In this document: piece after piece, positions 33,259 through 43,604 of the stretch
Layout of the letters: each line of letters starts with the position of its first letter
Numbering within the stretch: the first letter of the stretch is position 1
Origin: Pogostemon cablin
Lineage: Eukaryota; Streptophyta; Magnoliopsida; Lamiales; Lamiaceae
Assembly: GCA_023678885.1 (NCBI GenBank)
Contig: CM042965.1
Location: forward strand, 30,857,777 to 30,921,776
Direction: 5' to 3'
Length of the DNA stretch: 64,000 nt
Notes under the pieces: generated by a model
What the model saw: the letters and a program-made list of their open reading frames with translations, nothing else
What the model was told of the DNA's origin: nothing
Database searches by the model: none
Program-made: the position numbers and the translations under genes

Positions 33259-34583
33259 ATACTAGGAAAGTAACCAAACCAAATTCCAAGTCTAATCATT
33301 CACTAAACTCTACTCCAATTTCACTTCACAATTCAACTCTTCAACAAGAATTATCAACTTCACTTTCTTCACTTAAGCATGCAATTCATCAAGATTCATA
33401 AATCAACTAAGCATTCTAACATGCTTCACTTTACCACTCAAATCCCACATAGAACATCAAAGTCTAATAACGAATCAACAATTAAAACCGTACCCATCAC
33501 TTGTTCATATGAAATTTCAAACAAAATTTCAAATTACACCATGAATCCACATAAAAACTAGTTCAATCAACTTACTCACTTAAAATTAAGTAATGAACCT
33601 TCAATCCTAGGAATCCTAGGGTAATAGTGTCAAGAGAACGTACCTTTCGATCCAACCGTGGCTTAGTATGAACAAAATATGAAAATCCCCAAATTGGATG
33701 GAAACCCCTAGTTTTTGAACTAAAAATCTCCAAATTCATTAGAATTCAAGTGTGGGAAGGGTGGAAAGTGGTTTAATCGGAGTAGAATGAAGTAAAATCA
33801 AATTTTGGAAGAAGGTTTTTGGTTCGAAGAGGATTCGAGTGCTGGTGGTGTGAAGAGTGTACGAAACAGGGGCGAAAATCAGATTTAAACACGACTTACC
33901 TGGGCTGGTTCGACTCGAACTAGGTGGTTGAACCACCTCATCGTGGTCGAACCACGCTTCTGGACAACTTCAGTGTTTGGTTCGACTCGAACCATTGGTC
34001 GAACTGGCGTGTCGAGGTTGAACCAGCCTGTAACAAATTCTCTGATTACCGGTACAACTCTAACTATCTGGTTCAACCTTCTCTCTTGGTCGAACCGGCC
34101 TCCTGATCCTTCAATCTCGATTCTTCTTCGTCCCCTACGAACTTCAAGCTCAAAAATAATCATTAAGTACCAAAATAGAGCAAAACTATACTCGAGAACC
34201 ACCATTAAGACTCAATAATAAATGTATATATACTCCGCATATGACACAATAAATAAAACACCACAGAACATTAGGCAAATTTCAAAAAATTGACACATCA
34301 ACACCAATTAAAGTGTTAATATACCTCAAAAAATCAACTCCCCTAACAAACGTTACAAAGAAAAGATTATAATCTCGGTGCTACGATGAGTTAAGTACAT
34401 CACACCCACCCCCCTCCAAATTTAGTTGAAAATATAGTTAAAACTAAGTTTACAAAGAGATGTAATTTCCGATAAGTAAGCACATCAAATATAAAAATTT
34501 CTTACTCACACTAATAAAATAAAGCAATAAAATAGGAGGGAAGGCGCTCTTGTTTAACGTCGGAGAGTCATAATGGTACCAAA
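33259..34583 (-). other. Non-coding region between pol and env-like gene of element 2
   Basis: Contains a TTCGAC word array (33907-34096), equivalent to 533-860 of element 1, and the conserved purine-tract block next to the pol stop (34401-34530). The 33600-33660 stretch, close to 230-280 in element 1, could hold the acceptor for an env-like subgenomic RNA; this is inference. Confidence 0.6.
33907..34096. repeat. Word array downstream of pol in element 2
   Basis: GGTTCGACTCGAAC, GGTCGAACC and related words, six to eight in 190 bp. Same place in the element as 533-860 of element 1. Confidence 0.78.
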
Positions 34584-35700
34584 TCAATGCAAGGTATCCT
34601 CAAAGACGATGCAAGCATCATCCGGCAAATTATAATGCTTCAATCGATGCCCATTCGCCGCTATGATGTCTCCGTCCTTGTCCATGATCTCAAAACTCCC
34701 CCCTTTGCTGGCTCTATGGATAATGAATGGTCCCGTCCACTTCAATTTTAATTTTCTTGTAAAGAGCTTCAAACTAGAGTTAAAGAGTAATACCTCATCA
34801 CCTTTCTTGAATTCCTTGTAAGTGATCTTCGAATCATGCCATTTTTTCATTCTTTCCTTGTAGACCATCGAATTCTTGTAAGCTTGGTTTCTGAACTTGT
34901 CTACTTGATTTATTTGAGTCAACCTCAAATCCTTTTTCCCCTTAAGACACAAGTTCAAACTTCTCAATGCCCAAAATGACTTATGTTGAATCTCTACGGG
35001 TAAGTGGCACAGCTTCCCATTGACAATTTGATAAGGTATATGTCAAGCACAATCTTGTAAGTAGTTCGGAACCCCCACAATACATCATCGAGCTTTATAG
35101 CCCAATCCTTCCTATTTGTTCCGACTACCTTCTCCAAAATTTATTTCACTTGCCAGTTGGAGACTTCGGCTTGCCCATTAGCTTGAGGATGACAGGGTAT
35201 AGTAACCCTATGCTTAACACCATATTCCTTGAGAAGCCTTTCAAGAAACTTGTTGATGAAGTGGGAACCTCCATCACTTACAAGTGCTCTAGGAACTCCA
35301 TAACGGGCAAATATATGTTTCTTCAAGAAAGACAATACAGTCTTTGAATCATTCATGCGAGTAGGAATTGCTTCCACCCACTTAGAAACATAATCCACTG
35401 CTAAAAGGATGTAGAGAAATCCATTAGATGGGGGAAATGACCCCATAAAATCAATTCTCCATACATCGAAGATTTCAACAATAATGCTCGACTGAAGTGG
35501 CATCTCATCTCTTCTACTTATGTTTCTCATCCTGTGATATCTATCGCATGTCGTCAGATAGGATTCACAATCTTTAAACAAAGTAGGCCAATAAAGAGCA
35601 TATTGAAGTACCTTAGTTGCAGTCTATTGGGCTCCGAAGTGCCCCCCGTTAGATTGTGCATGGTAAAAATCAAGAACACTCTCCATCTCCATCTTGGGCA
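34584..35700 (-). pseudogene. Athila pol 3' fragment: integrase and C-terminus, broken
   Basis: Homologous to 1342-2450 of element 1. Integrase zinc-finger and catalytic-core segments are recognisable (35581-35141: IDFMGSFPPSNG, ALVSDGGSHF, HPQANGQAE). The C-terminus resumes in 34967-34584. A TAG in the segment upstream of 35581 and a frameshift or stop between 34968 and 35140 break it. The fragment ends sharply at 35700, where element 3 is inserted. Confidence 0.85.
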
Positions 35701-36247
35701 TAATGAGAGTGGAAATTAGCGTGTTTGAGTATCCAATTTAACACCTTTTGATGGAAATTCTTGTTATATATTAGCACAAGTATCTTATATTCATTGTATG
35801 TGAGAAAAAGGTGCACTTGAGGTGTTTTATTATGTTTTATTGTGTTTTAGGTGGAAAAAGGATGAAAAGTGCAAAGTTGGAGAAAAGGTGCAATTTGTGC
35901 AAGAATGCTGAAAATGCACATCCAACTTTCGTAATTTTTCTGTGTTGTACTTGGTGATCTCGTGAATTATACACGGCTCCTTGGTTTGATTGCGTTGCCT
36001 CGGGACGAGCAACACGTAAGTTTGGGGGTTTTATGAGTGTGTAAATTCACGAATCTTGCGTCTGGATTTGTGCTATTATAAAGTGCATGAATGTTGTAAT
36101 CAGTTATAAACCGATATATATTGTGAAAAGGCACGAATCAGGTGTTGTTGAAGCCATTTGAGTAGTTTTTCGAAGGAAATCGGAATGGAAGTGTTGAAAT
36201 CTGAAGAAAGAAAGTCGAAGCCATCCGTTTGGGCAAAGCAGGAGTGC

Positions 36248-36523
36248 AATTCGACCAGAAGGAGGTCAATTCGACCTGATCTCCTGGTCGAATTAGCAGC
36301 ATAACACGAGCAGAAGTAGGATTCAACCACGACACAGGGATTCAACCTGGGCATCAGGTCGAATCAAGGTCGAATTGATTGGCGGAGATGCCAATTCGAC
36401 CTCGTCACTTCAATTCGACCAGGGCATCTGGTCGAATCAAGCATCTGGGACTTACAGTGGGTCAATTTGACCTCCAATTTGACCTGGAGGAGTGAATTCG
36501 ACCTGTTGATGAAGTCAAATTGA
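36248..36523. repeat. U3 word array of element 3 (AATTCGACC type)
   Basis: AATTCGACC, GGTCGAATT and variants, about a dozen in 275 bp, ending 94 bp upstream of the TATA box. The flanking bases differ from the GGTTCGACC of elements 1 and 2. Confidence 0.82.
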
Positions 36524-36616
36524 CGTGCAAAAACTTACCATATTCGTATTTTTACACCCTCAATGCGTGTGATCACTCAAAAAGCCCATTCCAAGCCCGA
36601 GAGGTGCGATTACAAG

Positions 36617-36624
36617 TATAAAAG
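36617..36624 (+). promoter_or_regulatory. LTR TATA box of element 3
   Basis: ACAAG then TATAAAAG, identical in context to the TATA of elements 1 and 2. The 3' LTR copy is at 63916-63923. Confidence 0.65.
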
Positions 36625-37780
36625 AAGGCTTATACAGCAGTATAGGAGATTCAGAGAAGAAAAACAACAAGAGAGGAGAAGAGAGGCCACAACATATTAC
36701 ATCCCGCAAGGGGGGATCACCCCCAACCATCATCCCGTCCTCCATCTATCCATCACTTTGAAGATTCGTTTATGGAATCAAGGGGAGAACTAAGAGGAGA
36801 ATTCAAGAGTGAGAAGGACGCGATGACGCCACATCTAGGGTTTATTCATTTCCTAATTTATCTTGTATTTTTTGAACATCCGGGTAAGATTTATCCAACA
36901 CCCATGATTGTTCTTCCCAACATCATGGGCTAGAGCCTTTTTGGTAGAACTAGGGTTGTAAAGGTTTTATCTAGTTAATTGAACTTTCGTGTGTAAACTC
37001 CGTACAACACTACTTGTGGATTTATTTTATATATGATTGTGTTTTCTTAATCCATATTCACAGTTGTTTTTTGCATCATTAACTGTTATATAGAGTCTGA
37101 ATACATATCTTGGTTATTGGTTGAGTGCGTTTACCGCTGAACAGGATTCCATGTTATGATTCTAAGTGAGAGGACTCCGAAACTTCATTAGAACTATCAT
37201 ATATAAATACTTATTAATTGAATTGAATTCGGGTTATATGTAGGATAAAGTGGATAACTTCATACTACCTATAAAGGGAGATCATATCGGGTTAGAGTAC
37301 CAATCCTAGGGGGAAATAATTGATACTGATAGTACCTAAAAAGGGGGTGAAATTATATCTCTTGCTTCGAGGTTATTCACACATGTTACATGCATGTTTA
37401 CTTGTGTCTATAGAGTATATATGCATGGTTTAGTGATGCGTCCATATTCCACAAGGTAAAGTCAGACATCAACACACGAAAGGGAAATTAATGAGTGAAA
37501 CTGGATTATCCTAGAGCTACATATTCTCCTACTTGATCCACTTTCGTATTCTTCAAGTGACTTTATTTTATTTGTTATTTTAATTACTTGTTTATTAGTT
37601 TAATAATCCTAAACCTCAAACTATATTGCCATAATCGTCTTAATTAATTTAGATAATAATTAAATTGATAATACGTCGTCCCTTGGGTTCGATATTCACT
37701 TTGTCACCTTTTGAAACTACAATTGATATCCTTCATACTTGGGGATTAATTGTGTGTTGAGAAAACACCCATCAAGTTCT

Positions 37781-37798
37781 TAGCATCATTGTCGGGGA
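37781..37798 (+). other. Primer binding site, degraded tRNA-Asp type
   Basis: TAGCATCATTGTCGGGGA aligns with TGGCGCCGTTGCCGGGGA. The changes are mostly C-to-T or G-to-A, as expected from decay of methylated CpG/CHG sites. It lies six bases from the LTR end. Confidence 0.8.
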
Positions 37799-37946
37799 TG
37801 GCTGTTATTATTAGTTTATTATTTCTAGTTTGATTAAGACTTCTATTTGTGATTATTTAATTCTATCTAACCTTGAATTTTTCTGAGGTACTTGTGCATT
37901 TGGAAAAGTAGAGGAAGGAAAGGAACGAATAACACATCAAGCTAAA

Positions 37947-39837
37947 CATGACCGTAGCAAGGCAGAATCCAGATAATGTTGCAATCCGTGAAATTTTCAC
38001 AAACTATGGGATTGGCAACACGGGATTGATAGGAGCAAGGAGGAAGATGATGATTTTGAGATACATTCCACTCTTATTAACATGGTAGAAAAGAATCACT
38101 TTTCTGGAGATTGTTTTGAAGATCCATATCAGCATCTCCGAAGATTTCTTGGTTATGCAAATACTCAAAAGGGTGCTGGAGCTAATGATGATGCTAGGCG
38201 GATCTCCTTATTCAAGTTTTCATTAATTGATAAGGTGGAAGCTTGGTATGAGACTCTTGATGTAGAAGATTTCACTACATGGGACTAACTGCAGCTGAAG
38301 TTCTTAGAGAGATACATGCCACCCTCAAGGATCTTAAGAATGAAGCAAGAGATCACCTGATTTGTTATGAATCAGGGTGAGAAATTTCATGAGGTGTGGG
38401 ACAGGTTTAAAGACATGCCCAGGAGGTGTCCACAACATGGGATGTCTAAGGCTGAGTACATAAGTATCTTCTACTATGGATTGGATTGTGAGTCGCGTAT
38501 TTTTATTGATGCATCATCAGGAGGAGTGTTGTTATCTAAGATAGCACTTGAAACAGAAAAGTTGTTTGAAAACATCTCTATGAATTCACGTGACTGGTCT
38601 ATAGAGAGAGATAGAGGATCATTTGTACTTGGCACGGTAGCACAGGTTGAATATCAAGTGGTAAAGCCGAATAGGTATGATGAGATCATCTCTAGTCTAG
38701 CTAACATCAACAAGCTACTAGAATCCCAGCAGAGGTAGATTACAGAGTTGACACTAAGAGGGCCTAGTATGAAGCAGCAAGAAGTGAAGAGTGTTGAAGA
38801 TACCTTCAATCGATACATGGCTGAGAATGATACAAGGATTGATCGTCTTGAGAATACCATGAATGTTGATCATGCAGATTTATCTAAGCAGTTGAAGGAC
38901 CTTACTTTGATTATGGGGCAGATGACTGGGAATGTGAATCAATTGACACAAAAATTGGAAGATAAAGCCATCACGTTAAGGTCTGGAATGCAATACGAGG
39001 GACCAATAAGGCCGGGATCAAAATTGAACACGTCGAGGGCTCAATTCGACCCTAATTCGACCAACACCACAGGTCGAATTTAGGAGAGGAGGTCGAATTG
39101 GATGCCTAGACGTGATTTGGAAGCAACAGAGCCTTGATTCGACCAAAACCAAATCAATTCGACCAGAGGGCCAAGTCGAATTGAGATCGAATCCACCCTT
39201 CCGGAGCACTCTGTTTCATCAGAAGCCCAATTCGACCAGCAGCGATTCAATTCGACCAGACCACCAGGTCGAATTGAGGTTGAATCGAGGGGGCAGAAAT
39301 CTTACAGTGAGCCAATTTGACCAGGGGGACTTCAATTTAACCAGACCTTTAGGTCGAATCCTGGTTAAATCGAGCGTACCGGGTGAGAATAGAGTTCTAG
39401 ATGCGCAATTCGACCACTACATGCCCAATTCAATCAGCAGCCCTGGTCAAATCCAGGTCAAACCCAACCGTCCCGCACCATTTTCCACGTCGAATGCTTT
39501 ACATGATGTTGATGCTACTCTCGTACCATCCCAAGGACAGAATACTGAGCTTATAGTTGAGAAGAAGTGGGAAAGAGCAAATAAGTTGAGAGCTGAGAAG
39601 CTTAGACTGCAGATGGATAATGAAGATGTGGTTTTCTCTCTTGATCATGCAATGAAGATGCCCATGGAAACTCAATCATGCAAGAGCATAGATGTGATTT
39701 CTAACTTGTTTAATCTTGATTTTTCTAAGACAGATGATTCTGAATTTAAGTGGAAGATTGACAAGGAGGTGTCTAGACAGCCATGGGAGGAAGGACATTT
39801 CAATGATCATATTTTTATCCCAAGAAAGGTGAGGTGT
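37947..39837 (+). pseudogene. Athila gag with in-frame fusion to a protease/pol remnant
   Basis: Starts ATGACCGTAGCAAGG and matches element 1 Gag from NPDN.AIRE onward (SFEDP.QHL, YISIFY.GLDCESR, ISMNSRDW). Frame breaks occur near 38030-38080, a TAA at 38286-38288 and TAG at 38736-38738; more stops lie in the word-array part. At about 39600 the sequence jumps from KKWERANKLRAEK (Gag end) to LRLQMDNEDVVFSLDHAMK, which in element 1 lies downstream of the protease motif in pol. The gag end and protease core are therefore deleted. Confidence 0.85.
39040..39467. repeat. Word array in gag of element 3 (AATTCGACC type)
   Basis: Copies of AATTCGACC and GGTCGAATT at the position matching 5401-5804 of element 1. 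The word carries the same flanking bases as this element's own LTR array, not those of element 1 gag. Stops now interrupt the frame. Confidence 0.82.
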
Positions 39838-41725
39838 TGAGTGTAGACAAGAAGAGGAAAAGAAAGTATTTGAAGGTGAGGATGCGAGAAGACCATCCTC
39901 TGATCCAGTAGTAAAAAAATAGTATTCCATCGTGACTCTCCGATGTTAAACATGAGCGCCTGTTGGGGGCTTGCCCTTCCGTTTTAATGCTTTATTTCTT
40001 TCGTGTGAGTAAGAAATTTTTATATTTAAGGTGCTTACTAATCGGCAATTACATCTCTTTGCAAACTTAGTTTCAACACACGTTTTTACTAAGTTTGGGG
40101 ATGTGATGTTATTACCTCATTGAAGCACCAAGAGTATAATCTTTTCTTTGTAATGTTGGCTAGGGGAGTTGATTTTTTGCGGTATGTTGAAACTTTAATC
40201 GGTTTTGATGTGTCGATTTTTTGCAATTTGCCTAGTGTTCAGTTGTGTTTCTAGTGTGTGGAGTCGATTAGATAGTCAATTAAGTCGTTCTTATAGTTCT
40301 TCTATATTATTATTTATGAATCCTGTGATGATGAGTGTGTTTGAGCTTTGATGATAGAAAAAGTTAAAAGAGTGGCAAGATTAGTTTTACGCTGAGGAGC
40401 ACATGTATACATTGAAGAAAAATTAGGTGCCCTCGTTTTCTTACTCTAATTTTTATATGTGCATTTAATTCGTAGGAGTGGAAGGATTGAGCTCTTGGTT
40501 TTGTTGATCTACATGAGCTTATATTTTTGAATTGTGCCTAAAATTCATATGCTCTTGAAATTGATTAAGGAAGTGTACTTGAGTTATATTGTGATATGAT
40601 GTTCTATGTGTACTTGTGGGATATTGCTTACCATGAAAGGTGATCTGTTACTTGTTAAAAAACCCATGTGAGATTTTGAGCCTCGTTGATCATGTTACAT
40701 AATCACATGATATTTCTTTCTGGTGAGTGTCATTCTTGTGCGTGTATTCTAGAACTTGCCTCTTGTCTTACTTGAAACTACATGTGTGTTAGATGATGGA
40801 AAATGATTAAGGCCATCCTTGAATTTATGAGTCACTTTGTCAAATAATTTCCTACCAAATAATTTTATATCCGTAGTTAGCCCTTTTGAGCCTAAAAGCC
40901 TTATTTTTTTGGCAAGCTACGAAGATAGCCACTTTGATATCCAATTTGAGCCTTAAATTCCTATATTTAGTAGAGAATTAAATGTTGTCAAAGTGTGTGA
41001 ATTGATTTTCATGAAGTTCGGAAAGAATAAAATATTTGGAGTTATACAAGTGATTATGAGCTGAAAATAAATTGCTTAGGGGTAGTGCCCAAAACTGGTA
41101 CCCCGAGATGTTAGAGGTAGTGCCTGAAACTGGTACCTCAAGAAAAGAAACAAAAGAAAAGAATGTTGAGCTTGAAAGAAATGAGAGAAAAGAAAATTAG
41201 AAGAGTATGAAGCTGGATAGCCTTGAAGTGTAAAAATCTGCAGTACAATAGATCTTTGGTTTTAATTCTCTATTAATTGAGTTAATTTATCCATATATTT
41301 CCTACCTTAACCAAAGAGCCAACATTACGTCCAAGAAAAAGTCCTTTTTGATCCCATTGTCGAATCATACTTTTAGTGGTTAAGAGTTTGAGACGTTTGG
41401 CAAGCTTATGGTTATGCATGCACTTGAATTGAATCTGAGCATAAACACCTTAACCCATAAGTGTACATCTTTACACTTGAGTGCGAGTGATATATACTTC
41501 CTGTGAGAGCGTGTCAATGGAGCATTTCAATTGGTGGTGATTGTCTTAACTTGAATGCTACGAATTGATTATTTCATGTAATGAGAGTTGCATGACCTAA
41601 GTTGATGACAATTGTATTTTGAATGGGGTATTGGTCATAGTCCTTGTTTCCCGACTAATTTTCTTACTCTCTTTCTCTATATTTATTTTGTTGCCTCGGG
41701 ACGAGCAATGGTAAGTTTAGGGGAT
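39838..41725 (+). other. Post-pol non-coding tail of element 3
   Basis: After a short pol-end scar (CGTGACTCTCCGATGTTAAA at 39931-39950, matching the pol end of element 1), it contains the conserved block with an AAGTTTGGGG tract (39985-40108). The env-like gene is missing. The far tail has a doublet of GGTAGTGCC...GGTACC (41079-41138), the AGAGCCAACATTAC block (41301-41354) and a final polypurine tract AAGTTTAGGGGA (41713-41724). No genes. Confidence 0.7.
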
Positions 41726-42391
41726 TGATGAGAGTAGAAATTAGCGTGTTTGAGTGTCCAATTTAACACATTTTGATGGAAATTCTGGTTATATATTAGC
41801 ACAAGTGTCTTATATTCATTGTATGTGAGAAAAAGGTGCACTTGAGGTGTTTTATTGTGTTTTAGGTGAAAAAATGATGAAAAGTGCAAAGTTGGAGAAA
41901 AGGTGCAATTTGTGCAAGAATGCTGAAAACGCACATCCAACTTTCGTAATTTTTCTGTATTGTACTTGGTGATCTCGTGAATTATACACGACTCCTTGGT
42001 TTGATTGCGTTGCCTCGGGACGAGCAACATGTAAGTTTGGGGGTTTCATGAGTGTATAAATTCACGAATTTTGCACCTGGATTTGTGCTATTATGAAGTG
42101 TTTGAAGGTTGTAATCGGTTGTAAATCGATATATATTGTGAAAAGGCACGGATCAGGTGTTGTTGAAGCCATTTGAGTGATTTTTCGAAGGAAATCGGAA
42201 TGGAAGTGTTGAAATCTGAAGAAAGGAAGTCGAACCTATCCGTTTGGGCAAAGCGGGAGTGTAATTCGACCAGAAGAAGGTCAATTTGACCTGATCTCCT
42301 GGTCGAATTGGCAGCATAACACGAGCAGAAGGTGGATTTGACCACGACAGAGGGATTCGACATGGAAATTAGGTCAAATCGAGGTCGAATT
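41726..42391 (+). repeat. 3' LTR of element 3, left part
   Basis: Starts TGATGAGAGTAG right after the polypurine tract and repeats the composite structure of the 5' LTR. It stops at GAATT (42387-42391) where Copia X1 begins. The match to the 5' LTR resumes at 63671. Confidence 0.88.
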
Positions 42392-43590
42392 TGTTGGATT
42401 GTATACTAAAAGTCTAGCTTTAGTATGAACAATGTCATAACAATATTTGAAATGAGAATCATTGATCAAATGATTGCGTCTTATAATTTATTTTATATGC
42501 ATGATGCAATAGTCCATTTACTTTATACTGTAGATAATATGTTGTGCGACAACACGCAGAAGATCATATTATCGGTTTCCTTATAAAGTATAAACAGATG
42601 CTCACAACTGAGATAGACGGGGACTCTCTATCGGTATGGTTGTAGTGTGGTTTGGGATTAGCTTGTCTTGGCTATAGAATCACATTAGTGCACTTGTGTG
42701 TATTGAGCAGGACCGCCTGAGATCGTTCTTCTTATACTGACTATATAGTAGAACTTTATCTCTGTTATTATAGAAGTTCGTGCTCTTAATCCCTATACAA
42801 TAACCTCGACACGTAAGGCAGTATGTATTTCTTTGATTCATCAATGGGTGAGATTTATATGTATTAAATCAACAAACTCGGTGAGTTGGGAAGTAGTGTT
42901 GTATCTATGGTGTGCTGTTGATTGTAGAAGGAATCCATGTCCGTCATATGTTGATGATGTCCCCTTGAGGAACTCATAAGGTTTATCATGTAAATCTTGC
43001 AAGTGGATTAATTTCCGGCATGATAATAAGGTTGAGTGGTACTACTCTAGGATGAGATATTAATTAGTTTGAGTTGTCAGTAACTTAATTAATTAATGGG
43101 CATTGTATATCTTAAACATGGGGAGACTGTCGGGCTTATAATAAGAAGGAGCCCAGAACATAATTTTGGGATTGGACGGGTAGTGCAGTAATAATATTTT
43201 AGTGGACTATGTTATTATTATTGGATTTAATTAAAAGCTTTGGGCTAAGCTTGGTTAATTAAATTCAATTGAGACCCAGTCCAATTTCTCCTCCTGGTCC
43301 CTGCTGTAGCCCAGTATATAAGTAAACTCAGCTTCCTGGAACCCTCAGATAATTCCTGCGCCTCTTTTGGTGAGAGAAGGGAAAGAAGCAGATTGAGAGA
43401 TCCTGCAGACTGTTGCCCACACAACAGCAGGATCACACTTGGGACATACAGTAGAAGATCAGAGGTAGTTCTCTACAGATCATCCTCTACATCAACCCAG
43501 AAGTACGGTAAACGATTTAATTGCTTTCGCTGATTTGTTTGCCTGTTAATCCTAACGATCACGTTGAACCGCACGATCCAATTGCCAATA
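42392..43590 (+). repeat. 5' LTR of X1
   Basis: 1199 bp. Contains TATATAAG (43315-43322) 5 bp after AGCCCA, a TGGGCT-type Site II motif that plant TCP factors are known to bind. The same TATA and AGCCCA occur in the right LTR (58454-58461), in X3 (minus, 54441-54448) and, as TATAAAAG, in X2 (63399-63406). Confidence 0.9.
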
Positions 43591-43592
43591 AT

Positions 43593-43604
43593 TGGTATCA
43601 GAGC
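43593..43604 (+). other. Primer binding site of X1, initiator tRNA-Met
   Basis: TGGTATCAGAGC, the standard plant Copia primer site, two bases from the LTR end. The X3 counterpart (minus, 54168-54179) reads TGGTATCAAAGC, one base different. Confidence 0.92.

Larger units (their letters stand above)
28721..35700 (-). mobile_element. Athila-type Ty3/Gypsy retrotransposon 2 (5' half outside window)
   Basis: Minus-strand order: end of pol (35700-34584), non-coding block, env-like gene (33258-31712), tail, polypurine tract, 3' LTR (30391-28721). It is inserted in the Copia RT at 28720 (adjacent TTAAT would be the target copy) and is itself cut in pol at 35700 by element 3, so the rest should follow element 3 beyond the window. 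It shares the GGTTCGACC words with element 1. Confidence 0.88.
35701..37774 (+). repeat. 5' LTR of element 3, composite (2074 bp)
   Basis: Starts TAATGAGAG (TGATGAGAG in the 3' copy) and ends ACCCATCA six bases before the primer site. The first 330 bp are followed by CCTCGGGACGAGCAA, a GTTTGGGGG purine tract and then TATGAGTGTGTAAATTCACG, which is itself the start of the LTR in element 2. The 3' LTR repeats the same composite structure, so this LTR has swallowed a tail-LTR junction. Confidence 0.75.
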
